Below, piece by piece: positions 1-10,380 of a stretch of 64,000 nt of DNA (position 1 is the first letter of the stretch; every line of letters starts with the position of its first letter). The stretch covers positions 1-64,000 of the forward strand of contig NZ_JACSNQ010000007.1 of the NCBI RefSeq assembly GCF_016900315.1, read 5' to 3'. A program made the position numbers and the translations under genes. The notes below the pieces were generated by a model. That model saw only the letters and a list, made by a program, of their open reading frames with translations, had not been told where the DNA came from and searched no databases. This DNA comes from Olsenella profusa. GTDB lineage: Bacteria; Actinomycetota; Coriobacteriia; Coriobacteriales; Atopobiaceae.

Positions 1-58
1 ACCCAACGCCCACCGACCCCCCACCCAACGCCCAGCGCCGAAATTTCCCGAATTCTCG

Positions 59-132
59 TTGACATCTGAGCGCACGCTCATATAATCGTTGTTGTCCAGA
101 ACATATGAGCAATTGTTCAGATGTTCAGAACA
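59..132 (+). promoter_or_regulatory. Promoter with ArsR/SmtB-type operator palindromes
   Basis: A consensus sigma-A type promoter is visible: TTGACA at 59-64 and TATAAT at 81-86, separated by 16 bases. The spacer holds the palindrome TGAGCGCACGCTCA (67-80). A second near-palindrome, TGAGCAATTGTTCA, lies at 106-119, and a shorter one, TGTTCAGAACA, at 122-132. These match the imperfect 12-2-12 type operators of SmtB/CzrA/ArsR repressors. Binding to the spacer site would block RNA polymerase directly, so the operon is probably autoregulated and derepressed by metal. Confidence 0.85.
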
Positions 133-172
133 ACCAAGAGCACAGAAGGACAGCACAGAGAAGGGAGGACAC

Positions 173-496
173 GTGGCAGAGGAGATCGCCGTCGGCGAGA
201 CCCCGTCGGAGATGCCGGACGAGGAGCTGCTCTACGACCTCGCCGACCTCTTCAAAGTCTTCAGCGACACCACGCGCATCAAGATCCTCTTTGCGCTCAT
301 GGGCCGCGAGCTCTGCGTGGCCGACATCGCCGAGGAGACGGGCACCACCCAGAGCGCCGTCAGCCACCAGCTGCGCACGCTCAAGTCGGCGCGGCTCGTG
401 CGCTTCCAGCGCGACGGTCGCAACGTCCTCTACTCCCTGGCCGACGACCACGTCTACACGATGCTCAACCAGGGCATGAGTCACATCTGCGAGTAA
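173..496 (+). CDS. ArsR/SmtB-family zinc-type metal-sensing repressor
   Basis: A winged-helix repressor of 107 aa that dissociates from DNA on metal binding. The recognition helix region TTQSAVSHQLRTLK spans about residues 58-71, followed by the wing RFQRDGRNVLYSL. The C-terminal helix carries D91, H93, H104 and E107, the exact DxH-x10-HxxE spacing of the alpha-5 zinc site of SmtB/CzrA. C48 in RELCVAD lies where alpha-3 sensors have their cysteine, but a second alpha-3 Cys is missing, so a Zn-type sensor is more likely than an arsenic sensor. I chose the GTG at 173 because AAGGGAGG sits just upstream. An in-frame TTG at 89 would start within a few bases of the expected transcription start. 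It is the first gene of an operon with a metallochaperone and an efflux ATPase. Confidence 0.88.
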   Translation: MAEEIAVGETPSEMPDEELLYDLADLFKVFSDTTRIKILFALMGRELCVADIAEETGTTQSAVSHQLRTLKSARLVRFQRDGRNVLYSLADDHVYTMLNQGMSHICE

Positions 497-537
497 CGGA
501 GGCGGGGCGGCGCCCCGGAAGGCGAAAGGAAAGCACC

Positions 538-756
538 ATGCGTAAGTCATTCAAGCTCGACGAGATCGACTGCGCCACCTGCGCACAGAAGCTCCAGGAC
601 GCCATCGCCAAGGTCGAGGGCGTCGAGAAGGCCAGCGTCAACTTCCTCACGCAGAAGCTCACGCTCACTGCGCCGGACGACCGCTTCGACGACGTCCTCA
701 ACCGCGTGGTCGCCCTCGCCGCCGACCTCGAGCCCGACTGCGAGATCGTCCGCTAG
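538..756 (+). CDS. Free-standing heavy-metal-associated (HMA) domain protein
   Basis: A 72-aa protein consisting of one HMA (ferredoxin-like) domain with the metal-binding CATC motif at C12 and C15. It starts at an ATG preceded by GCGAAAGGAAAG, 41 bases after the repressor stop. Its sequence resembles the N-terminal HMA domain normally fused to Zn/Cd/Pb ATPases, and the ATPase encoded downstream lacks any such domain. The likely role is therefore delivery of metal in trans to that pump in the cytoplasm, or buffering. CopZ-like copper chaperones are the alternative, but the P1B-2 signature of the neighbouring ATPase and the zinc-type repressor argue for Zn/Cd. Confidence 0.82.
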   Translation: MRKSFKLDEIDCATCAQKLQDAIAKVEGVEKASVNFLTQKLTLTAPDDRFDDVLNRVVALAADLEPDCEIVR

Positions 757-795
757 CATCCCGGCCGCCGCGCGCGGCCTTTCTCGTTGGCAACA

Positions 796-813
796 TATGC
801 ACGTGTGTTCATA
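796..813 (+). promoter_or_regulatory. Possible second operator before the efflux ATPase
   Basis: The stretch TATGCACGTGTGTTCATA is an imperfect inverted repeat resembling the operators upstream of the repressor gene. It lies 21 bases before the ATPase start codon. It could be a secondary repressor site or a remnant; no clear -35/-10 pair was recognised beside it. Confidence 0.35.
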
Positions 814-833
814 GGTTCATTTGGAGAGGCAGC

Positions 834-2738
<1,905 letters not shown>

Positions 2739-2789
2739 CCGACGAGAAGAGCGCGACCGCTGAGCGCGTCGAAAAGAAGCACCGAAAAA

Positions 2790-2829
2790 GCCCGCGCGGC
2801 GAGAAGAACGTTCTTCTCGCCACGCGGGC
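2790..2829 (-). terminator. Long hairpin terminator made of an inverted GAGAAGAAC pair
   Basis: A nearly perfect 40-bp palindrome with arms GCCCGCG-C-GGCGAGAAGAAC and GTTCTTCTCGCC-A-CGCGGGC. On the minus strand it is followed by TTTTT, so it fits as the Rho-independent terminator of the acetyltransferase gene. It may also stop the convergent ATPase transcript, although no T-run follows on the plus strand. Confidence 0.75.
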
Positions 2830-2935
2830 CTCTCTATGCAGGATCCCGCGCCAGTCGCGCCCGTGAGCGCCCGGCCTCGCCAGCCCGTATCGCCCCGCGC
2901 CAGTCGCGCTCGGGTGCACCCGCGAGTACCCGGCT

Positions 2936-3086
2936 GCGCCGGATTGCCGGGGTTTGTGCGAAAGCGGTGCCAAAATCGAGGGGGTTGTGCGCTCTACGGC
3001 GCACAGGGGAGCCGATTCTGGCGGCGCTCACGCACACACCCCGGCAATCCGGCGCACGTCCGGCGCACGCACAAACCCCCGAATTC
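2936..3086. repeat. Extragenic palindromic repeat array (GGGGTTTGTGCG family)
   Basis: The 408-base gap between the ATPase and the acetyltransferase holds no credible gene. Besides the terminator it contains forward copies of GGGGTTTGTGCG ending at 2960 and 2991 (31 bases apart) and reverse copies beginning at 3031 and 3068. CGCAC also starts at 3000. The outer copies form 25-base inverted arms (2936-2960 and 3031-3055) with one mismatch. A different small repeat, CGCGCCAGTCGCGC, occurs twice between about 2840 and 2912. Confidence 0.7.
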
Positions 3087-3146
3087 AGGCACCAGGTACT
3101 TCTCGCCAGGAAATGGGCGGCAAGGTGGGGTGGGGCTCGGCTCTCG

Positions 3147-3722
3147 TCAGCAGACGCGGTCCGCGTCGGTGATCGGGCGCACCACGCGGCAGGGACTGCC
3201 CATGGCCACCACGCCGGACGGGACGTCGCGCGTGATGAGGCTGCCCGCGCCGATCACCGAGCCCGAGCCGATGGTCACGCCAGGCATCACCTTGACGTCC
3301 CCGCCGATCCACACGTCGTCGCCGATCGTGATCGGCAGCGCGATCTCGAGGCCGCGGTTGCGCTCCTCGGCCACGAGCGGGTGCTGCGCCACGTACGCGC
3401 CGAAGTTGGGCCCGATGAACACGTGGCTGCCGATGGTGATCGGCGCGCCGTCCATGAGGTAGGCCCCGTGGTTGAGGAAGCTTCCGTCGCCGATGCGCAC
3501 GTTGTAGCCGTAGTCCACGTAGAAGGGCTCGAGGATCGTGACGCCCTCGCCGAGCGAGCCCAAAAGGTCGCGCAGGATGGCCTCGCGCTCGGCCGCCGCG
3601 CTCGGCGGCAGCTGGTTGAGCTGGTGACAGGCCTCGTCGGCGCGGGCGCGCTCGGCGAGCAGGTCGGCGTCAAAGTTGGCGTCGTACCAGAGGCCGGCAT
3701 CGCGCTTTTCCTTCTCGGTCAT
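3147..3722 (-). CDS. maa: Sugar O-acetyltransferase, maltose/galactoside acetyltransferase type
   Basis: A 191-aa hexapeptide-repeat acetyltransferase of the Maa/LacA/NodL family, which moves acetyl from acetyl-CoA to a sugar hydroxyl. An N-terminal helical domain (KRDAGLWYDANFDADLLAERARA) is followed by left-handed beta-helix repeats such as ITIGSHVFIGPNF and ITIGDDVWIGGDV; the QHP of VAQHPL is the expected catalytic histidine region. Length matches the family. I chose the ATG at 3722, preceded by GGGGAGGA. The frame stays open much further upstream through a 42-bp tandem repeat, but that is probably a compositional artefact. It is a single gene ending in the palindromic terminator at 2790-2829. 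The physiological sugar is unknown. Confidence 0.9.
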   Translation of the reverse strand: MTEKEKRDAGLWYDANFDADLLAERARADEACHQLNQLPPSAAAEREAILRDLLGSLGEGVTILEPFYVDYGYNVRIGDGSFLNHGAYLMDGAPITIGSHVFIGPNFGAYVAQHPLVAEERNRGLEIALPITIGDDVWIGGDVKVMPGVTIGSGSVIGAGSLITRDVPSGVVAMGSPCRVVRPITDADRVC

Positions 3723-3850
3723 GGGTCCTCCCCGGGTTCTTTGGGCCCGCGCCCTTCTGCGCCGACGCCCTCCGCACCCGATGTTCACACATTCGCTCGG
3801 CCGGCGCTTGCGGGAGACGGTTCTTCTCGCCCCGCTTGCCAGCTGATGTG

Positions 3851-4089
3851 GGGTGCCGCGGCCTTTGGACGGTGCTGCGCTTAGGGATTGAGGGCTGTCG
3901 CGGCCTACGGGTCCGATTGCGCTTACGGATTGCAGGCTGTCGCGCCCCGCGGGTCCGATTGCGCTTACGGATTGCAGGCTGTCGCGGCCTACGGGTCCGA
4001 TTGCGCTTACGGATTGCAGGCTGTCGCGCCCCGCGGGCCCGGCTGCGCTTACGGATTGGAAGCTAACGCGCCCCGCGGGCCCCATCTCG
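3851..4089. repeat. 42-bp tandem repeat array with 84-bp alternation
   Basis: Four full 42-bp units begin at 3895, 3937, 3979 and 4021, with a degraded half unit before and a partial unit after. Units 1 and 3 carry CGGCCTACGGGTCCG and units 2 and 4 carry CGCCCCGCGGGTCCG or a close variant, so the real period is 84 bp. The unit is 14 codons long and free of stops in one frame on the minus strand, but I regard it as non-coding. Position 3820-3828 holds one GTTCTTCTC motif just before the array. Confidence 0.85.
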
Positions 4090-4327
4090 CTTTGAAATGC
4101 GCGTCGTTACGCCCGAACTTCTCGCATTGCGTGCAACGGTCACGCGTTCGTAAGCATCGCAAGGCGCCGGAGGCGCACCAGTCCCGTTTTCAAAGCACCC
4201 CCGAACCCGCAGAGCGCACCAACCCCGCTTCTCAAAGCGCCGAGAAGAACGGGCGCCGCAGCACCCCCACTCCTCAAAGCACGGGCCCCGCCGGGACAGC
4301 CGCGTCCCGGCGGGGTGGCCCGTCTCG
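4090..4327 (-). terminator. Intergenic repeats and terminator hairpin (4286-4315)
   Basis: No gene is seen here. Between 4150 and 4280 the element TTTCAAAGC/CTCAAAGC recurs about four times with flanking GCGCACCA, and a GAGAAGAAC motif lies at 4242-4250. A strong hairpin with arms CCCCGCCGGGAC (4286-4297) and GTCCCGGCGGGG (4304-4315) follows the stop of the minus-strand ABC gene and probably terminates it. Confidence 0.6.
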
Positions 4328-6245
4328 CTACTCCCCCACCTTGCCGCCGGTGTAGAGCTGCCAGTAGCGTCCACGCGCGGCCATGAGCTCGTCGTGGCTG
4401 CCGCGCTCGATGATGCGGCCCTGCTCCATCACGCAGATGAGGTCGGCATTCTTCACCGTGCTCAGCCGGTGCGCAATCACGAACGTGGTGCGTCCCTCCA
4501 TGAGCGCGTCCATGCCCGCCTGCACGACCTCCTCGGTGCGCGTGTCGATCGAGCTCGTCGCCTCGTCCAGGATGAGCGCCGGCGGGTCGGCCACGGCCGC
4601 GCGCGCGATGGCCAGAAGCTGGCACTGCCCCTGGGAGAGTCCCGCGCCGTCACCAGTGATGAGTGTCTGGTAGCCCTGGGGCAGGTGCCGGATGAAGCCG
4701 TCGGCGTTCACGCGCCGCGCGGCGGCCACGCACTCCTCGTCGGTGGCGTCGAGCCTGCCGTAGCGGATGTTGTCCATAACCGTGCCGGTAAAGAGGTGCG
4801 TGTCCTGCAGCACCATGCCGAGGCTCCGGCGCAGGTCGCCCTTGCGGATCTTGGTGATGTTGATGCCGTCGTAGCGGATCTTGCCGTCGTCCACGTCGTA
4901 GAAGCGGTTGATGAGGTTCGTGATCGTGGTCTTGCCCGCTCCGGTGGACCCCACGAAGGCGATCTTCTGCCCCGGGCGCGCCTCGAGCGTGATGTTGTGG
5001 AGCACGAGCTTGCCCGGCTCGTAGCCAAAGTCCACGTCGTCCATCTCAAGCGCTCCGCGCTGGCGCACGTAGGTCACGGTACCGTCGGAGCGATGCGGGT
5101 GCTTCCACGCCCACACGCCGGTGCGCTCCTCGCAGGGCTCCACGCTCCCGTCCGGCAGCTCGCGCGCGTTCACGAGCTCCACGTAGCCGCGGTCCTCCTC
5201 CGGCTCCTCGTCCATGAGGGCGAAGACGCGCGCGGCGCCGGCGGCGGCCTGCGTCACGAAGCTCATCTGCTGCGAGATCTGCGTGATGGGCTGCGTGAAG
5301 TTACGGTTGAGACTCACAAAGCTCACGAGCGCGCCCAGCGTAAGTCCGCCCACGCCCCCGATGGCCATGGCGCCGCCCACCGCCGCCATCACCACGTAGG
5401 AGATGTTGCCGATGTTGGCGTTCACGGGCATGACGAGGTTGGAGATGCCCATGGCGCGGTTGGTAGCGTCGTGCAGCTGCTCGTTGACGCGGCGCATGTC
5501 GCGCTTGCTCTGATCCCTCGTGACAGAAGACCTTGATGACCTTCTGGCCGTCCATGAGCTCCTCCACGAGCCCCTCGACCTCGCCGAGCGATCGCTGCTG
5601 GCCGGCAAAGTACGGCGCCGACGCCCGCGAGATGGCAAGCGTCGAGAAGACCATGAGCGCCACGAGCACAAGTGAGAGCACGGTGAGCGGCACCGACAGC
5701 GCCACCATGGCCGCAAAGGTGACCACGAGCGTCACGCAGGAGTTCACGAGCTGCGGGAGGGTCTGCGCGTAGAGCTGGCGCAGGGTGTCCACGTCGTTGG
5801 TGTAGACGCTCATGATGTCGCCGTGCGGGTGCGTGTCGAAGTAGCGGATGGGTAGGCTCTCCATGTGCTCGAAGAGCTCGTCGCGGAGGCGCCGCATCGT
5901 GCCCTGGCTGATCGTGACCATGATGCGGTTGTAGGCGAAGGCGGCCACCACGCCCACAATGAGCACGCCCCCGAGCCGCACGAGGTAGCTCGCGAGCCCG
6001 GAGAAGTCGGTGGATCCCGTCGCGATCATGGGCTCGATGTAGACGTCGATGAGGTCCTGCGTGAAGAGCAGCGACTGCGCGGTGGCGAGCGCCGCCACGA
6101 TGATGCAGGCCACCACCGCAGCAAAGGCCGCGGCGTAGTGCCTGAGCATGAAGCCGACCGCGCGCCTGAGCGCGGAGAACGAGAACGCCGTCCCGCGAGG
6201 GGCCGCGCCCGCACGAGCGGCGTGGGTGCTCGTCTGCGATGCCAT
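4328..6245 (-). pseudogene. ABC exporter half-transporter, second subunit, one-base frameshift
   Basis: Encodes a type IV (MsbA/LmrA-like) membrane-plus-ATPase half transporter of about 638 aa. Membrane segments fill residues about 30-330; the ATPase has Walker A GSTGAGKT, signature LSQGQ, Walker B LILDEATSSID and H-loop VIAHRLS. The frame breaks inside the membrane domain at the CCC run at 5515-5517: the protein reads KVFCHE in one frame and continues as QSKRDMRRVNEQL in the next. Removing one base restores a full-length protein, so this is either a recent disabling mutation or a sequencing error. The start at 6245 follows the upstream subunit's stop by two bases. With its catalytic Glu it would be the consensus-site partner of a BmrCD/TM287-288-like heterodimer. 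Substrate unknown. Confidence 0.85.
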
Positions 6246-6247
6246 CC

Positions 6248-8018
6248 CTAGGCCTCCTTTCCGGTTGCGGCGGACGCGTCCGCGGTGACGTCGAAGTCGC
6301 CGGTGCCCTCCGCCTGTGACTCGTACACGCTGCGGTAGATGTCGTTCTCGGCGAGAAGAACCTCGTGCGTGCCCACGCCGTCGATCCGCCCGCCGTCGAG
6401 CACCACGATGCGGTCGGCGTCCTCCACGCTCGAGACGCGCTGGGCGATGATGATCTTGGTGGTGCCGGGCAGGTGGTCGCGGAGCGCCTGCCGGATGCGC
6501 GCGTCGGTGGCAGTGTCCACGGCCGAGGTCGAGTCGTCGAGGATGAGCACCTTCGGGCGCTTGAGCAGGGCGCGGGCGATGCACAGGCGCTGCTTCTGCC
6601 CGCCCGAGAAGTTCACGCCGCCGCGCTCCACGCGGGTCTCGAGCCCGTCCGGCATGCGGCCGAGGAACTCGTCGGCCGCGGCGGCCCGGCACGCCTCCCA
6701 GAGCTCGTCATCGGTGGCGTCCGGCGCGCCCCAGTGCAGGTTCTCCGCCACGGTGCCGCTGAAGAGCACGTTCTTCTGGAGCACCACGGCCACCGCGTCG
6801 CGCAGCGCCTCGAGGTCGTAGTCCCGCACGTCCACGCCGCCCACGCGCACGGCGCCCGAGCTCACGTCGTAGAGGCGGCTCACCAGGTTCACGAGGCTCG
6901 ACTTGCCCGAGCCCGTCCCGCCGATCACGCCGATCGTCTCGCCGCTCCTGACGTGCAGGTCAATGTCTCTGAGCACCGGCTCGCCGTCTCCGTTTGGCGT
7001 AGGAGAAGCTCACGTGGTCGAAGTCGATGCGCCCGTCGGGCACGGAGGTCACGGCGTCGGCCGGGTTCTCGATGTCGCTCTTCTCGTTCAGCACCTCGGA
7101 GATGCGCCGGGCGCTCGCCATGCTCATCGTGATCATGACGATGATCATCGAGAGCATCATGAGGCTCATGAGCACCTGCATCACGTAGCTGAACATGCTC
7201 GTGAGCTCGCCGGTGGTGAGCGAGCCGCCTACCACGAGCTGCGCGCCGAACCACGAGATGCCCATGATGCAGCCGTACACGGCGAGCATCATCGCGGGGT
7301 TGTTGAAGGCCACGGTGCCCTCGGCGCGCACGAAGAGGCGGTAGAGCTTCTCAGCCGCCGCGCGGAACTTCTCGTTCTCGTACGCCTCGCGCACGAACGC
7401 CTTGACCACGCGGATGGCGCCGACGTTCTCCTGCACGCTCGCGTTGAGGTCGTCGTAGGTGGAGAAGACCTCGTCGAAGAAGCGCGTGGCGAAGAACATG
7501 ATGGTGCCGAGCACCACGACGAGGAACACGATGGCCACGCCGAAGATCGGCGAGAGGTCCAGGCTGATCGTCATGCACATGACGAGGCTCGAGACGAGCA
7601 TGATGGGCGCGCGCACCGCCACGCGGATGACCATGAGCACGGCGGTCAGCACGTTGGTAACGTCGGTGGTCATGCGCGTGACGAGGCCGGCGGTGCCGAA
7701 CTTGTCGATGTTGGAGAACGCAAGCGTCTGGACCTTGTCGAAGATGCTCGAGCGGAGCTCGGCCGCGTAGCCCGAGGCGGTTGACGCCGAGAAGTACGAC
7801 GAGAGCACGCCGAACCCCAGCGAGAGCACTGCCATGACTAGCATGAGCGCGCCGTAGCGCAGGATGGCCCCCAGGTCGGCGCCCATGACGCCGCGGTCAA
7901 TGACGGAGGCCATGATGAAGGGCAGGAACACCTCCATCACGACCTCGCCGACCGCCCCCACGATGGAGAGGGCCACGTCCCTCCGATAGCGCCCCAGCAG
8001 GGCGAGAAGTGAACCCAT
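6248..8018 (-). pseudogene. ABC exporter half-transporter, first subunit, one-base frameshift
   Basis: Encodes about 590 aa: an N-terminal six-helix membrane domain beginning MGSLLALLGRYRRD, then an ATPase with Walker A GGTGSGKS and signature FSGGQ. Walker B is LILDDSTSAVD, with Asp instead of the catalytic Glu, and the H-loop is AQRVS, with Gln instead of His. These substitutions mark the degenerate-site subunit of a heterodimeric exporter. The frame breaks at the TTT run at 6993-6995, between FDHVSFSYA and the sequence beginning NGDGEPVL; deleting one A on the coding strand restores it. The break falls exactly at the start of the ATPase domain. It is co-transcribed with the following subunit, which has the same kind of lesion. 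Confidence 0.85.
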
Positions 8019-8109
8019 AGGCTACCCCCTGTGTCTTGGAACTGTCCAACGGAGGTAGCATTTCCAACGACACGGTGTTTGCACGCTGCTCGCCCGGAGC
8101 ACACGTGCG

Positions 8110-8847
8110 GTGCAGCTCACCGACGAGGGCCACGCGTTTCTCGGCTACGCGATCGACATCCTCGAGCTCGAGGCGCGGGCACGCACGCAGGTCGCCCACG
8201 GCGAGGGGGTCGACGCGCACCGCCTGCGCATCGGCGTGAGCTCGGGCCTCGAGGCGCAGCTGCTCGTGTCCACGCTGCGCAGGCTCCACCAGGACGACCC
8301 CGCGCTCGACCCGGTGCTGCGGCTGGGGCCCTACTCGGCCATCGACGGCATGCTCGAGCGGGGCAGCGTCGACGTGGTGCTCGCCTACCGGAACCCCGAG
8401 GGCGAGCACGCGGGCGCCACCGCCTTCCGGCGGCTCCTCGACGCGGGGGTGGCCTGCGTCTGTTCCAGCGACCACCCGCTCGCCGGGCACGCGGGGACGG
8501 GGGTGGAGGGCGAGGAGCTGCTGGCCGCCGGGCGCATTGCTGTGGCAAACCCGCACGCCGCACCGGCGGCCATCACGCAGGCGCAGCGCTCCATCGGCCT
8601 CAGGATGAACGAGCAGCAGGTCATGATGTGTGCCAACGTGGAGGTGGCGCTCGCGCTGGCCCGGGCGGGGATCGCCTTCACCCTCATGCCCGACATCCCC
8701 GCCCTGCACCAGGACGGCCTCAGCTTCGTCCCCGTGCGCGGCGCCAGGCCCATCGCGCTGGGGGTCCGCGTGCGCCGTGGCCGGCAGCGGACGCTCGTCG
8801 ACCGCTTCATCGAGGCCCTCGGCGAGGAGCTCGCGCGCGAGCCGTGA
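8110..8847 (+). pseudogene. LysR-family regulator lacking its DNA-binding domain
   Basis: About 245 aa aligning with the linker helix and effector-binding domain of LysR regulators: it begins QLTDEGHAFLGYAIDILELE, which normally follows the helix-turn-helix at about residue 60, and continues through a periplasmic-binding-protein-like domain (RIGVSSGLEAQLL, DVVLAYRNPEG). The first ~55 residues including the winged helix are missing. The upstream sequence up to the divergent ABC gene holds no in-frame HTH. A GTG at 8110 could start translation, but without the HTH the product cannot act as a classical LysR protein. It probably once regulated the adjacent, also damaged, exporter. Confidence 0.72.
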
Positions 8848-8866
8848 CGGCGCGCCAGCGGTTGGG

Positions 8867-9085
8867 TGTGCTTACGGGAGGGTGCGCCTGTCAGACGCGC
8901 TTGCCAGGTGCACTCGTCAGGTGCACCCACAGTCGGGTGCACTTAATCGCAAAACCACGTTTTTCGGTGCACTTGACGCGTTTTCGAGGCTCCGCGGAGT
9001 GCACTTGATGAGCTCTCCTCGCCCCGCGGGTGCACCTGACGCGCCACACATCGCCCCGCGGGTGCACCTGACGCGCCCGAGCGCC
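8867..9085. repeat. GTGCAC-type extragenic repeat array, copy A
   Basis: Between the LysR remnant and the glycosidase gene, GTGCAC occurs at 8908, 8921, 8937, 8967, 8999, 9030 and 9062, with GTGCGC at 8882. Spacings are 13, 16, 30, 32, 31 and 32 bases. Most copies read GGTGCACYTGACGC or close to it. The same element with the same spacing pattern recurs at 38.47-38.84 kb. No gene is present. Confidence 0.85.
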
Positions 9086-9095
9086 CCCTACGCCG

Positions 9096-10355
9096 CTACC
9101 CCAGCCGACCGAGCTTGAGGCGCAGCACGCGCGCCACGGACGCGTCGACGCGCTCCCCAGAGAGCTCGCCTGACGTCACGGCGTCAAGCACCCCCTGGTA
9201 GGCGGCGTCGAGGTCGGCCGGCATGAGCACGATGTCCACGCCGGCGAGCAGCGCCTCCACGGCCAGGCGGTCGTCCGGCAAGCTGGAGGTGGCCGCGCCC
9301 ATGCCCATCGAGTCCGTGATGACGACGCCCTCGTAGCCGAGCTCCTCGCGCAGGATCCCCGTGACCACCTCGGAGGAGACGGAGGCAGGGTCGTCGTCGC
9401 CGGTCACGTTGGGCAGGCTCAGGTGGCCCACCATGATCATCGGGACGTCCTCGGCGATGGCCGCCTCAAAGGGCCTCAGCTCCTCGGCGCGCAGCTCGTC
9501 GACGGTCTTCTCGCTGTAGATGCGGGCGTCGTGGGAGTCGCCGAGGGCGCCGCCGATGCCCGGGAAGTGCTTGGCGCAGCAGAGCATCCCGCCGTCCGTG
9601 AAGCCGCGGACCTGGGCGGCCACCATCGGGCAGACCGCGTCGGCCGTGGCTCCGAAGGAGCGCAGGCCCATCTCTCCGTTTGGATTGTTGGCGATGTCGG
9701 CGTCCGGGGCAAAGTCCAGGTTGAAGCCTAGGTAGCTCAGGTAGTCGGAGATGTGGGCGGCCACGTCGTAGGCCTGCTGCGCGTCCCCGGTGGCACCCAC
9801 GTCGCACATGTCGCCCACGTTGTCCACGCCAAAGCCGGGGTTCCCGCCCACGCGGCTCACGGTGCCGCCCTCCTCGTCTACGGCCAGCAGCAGCGGCAGG
9901 CCCGTGACCTCGCGGCCGTAGGACATCGTGTTGGAGAGCATCTGACGCGTCTGGTCGGCGTCCAGCAGGTTGGCCGCAAAGTAGACGATGCCGCCGACGG
10001 GGCGCTCGACGAGCGCCGCGCGCGTGGCCTCACCGGCCGCGGTCTGCACGCTCACGCCCGTCACGGCCTCGGGGCGCACCACGAAGAGCTGCCAGACCTT
10101 CTGCTCGAGCGTCATGGCCGCCAGCCTGTCGGTAACCTCGGCCTCCAGCGGGTCGGCCGCGGGAACGTCCTGCTGGGGCGCGTCGCCGGAGTCAGGTGCG
10201 CCCGGCGCGGCGTCGGGGTCCCGCAGGGTCTCCGTGCCCGAGGCGGGCTGGCTCGTCTCCCGGTCGGGCGCGCACCCGGCAAGCACCGCAGAGACGCAGG
10301 ACGCCCCGGTGGCGAGAAGGACCTCGCGACGGGTCCAGGCGGACTTCTTCGACAT
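9096..10355 (-). CDS. Tat-exported lipoprotein glycoside hydrolase, GH3 / NagZ-like
   Basis: A 419-aa GH3-family enzyme, probably a beta-N-acetylhexosaminidase acting on muropeptides or chitooligosaccharides outside the membrane. The N-terminus has a twin-arginine signal (TRREVLLATGAS) followed by the lipobox LAGC, so it should be a Tat-exported lipoprotein; a Ser/Pro/Asp-rich linker runs to about residue 65. The catalytic barrel shows AVDEEGG, KHFPGIGGALGDSHD (the NagZ-type KHFPG...D.H loop) and ITDSMGM with the nucleophilic Asp near residue 349. There is no C-terminal GH3 sandwich domain, as in NagZ. It is followed by the D-Ala ligase gene in the same direction, 25 bases apart, consistent with a cell-wall role. 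Confidence 0.85.
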   Translation of the reverse strand: MSKKSAWTRREVLLATGASCVSAVLAGCAPDRETSQPASGTETLRDPDAAPGAPDSGDAPQQDVPAADPLEAEVTDRLAAMTLEQKVWQLFVVRPEAVTGVSVQTAAGEATRAALVERPVGGIVYFAANLLDADQTRQMLSNTMSYGREVTGLPLLLAVDEEGGTVSRVGGNPGFGVDNVGDMCDVGATGDAQQAYDVAAHISDYLSYLGFNLDFAPDADIANNPNGEMGLRSFGATADAVCPMVAAQVRGFTDGGMLCCAKHFPGIGGALGDSHDARIYSEKTVDELRAEELRPFEAAIAEDVPMIMVGHLSLPNVTGDDDPASVSSEVVTGILREELGYEGVVITDSMGMGAATSSLPDDRLAVEALLAGVDIVLMPADLDAAYQGVLDAVTSGELSGERVDASVARVLRLKLGRLG

Positions 10356-10380
10356 GCGGCTCCCTTCGGCCGTCCCCGCG

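Noticed and set aside
89-172. Longer N-terminus for the ArsR repressor from a TTG at 89
   Set aside because: It would begin just after the -10 box and spans the operators; a GTG with a strong SD at 173 fits the family length.
3723-4085. Acetyltransferase extended by a 14-residue repeat domain
   Set aside because: Openness follows from the stop-free 42-bp repeat and high GC; there is a good SD and family-typical start at 3722.
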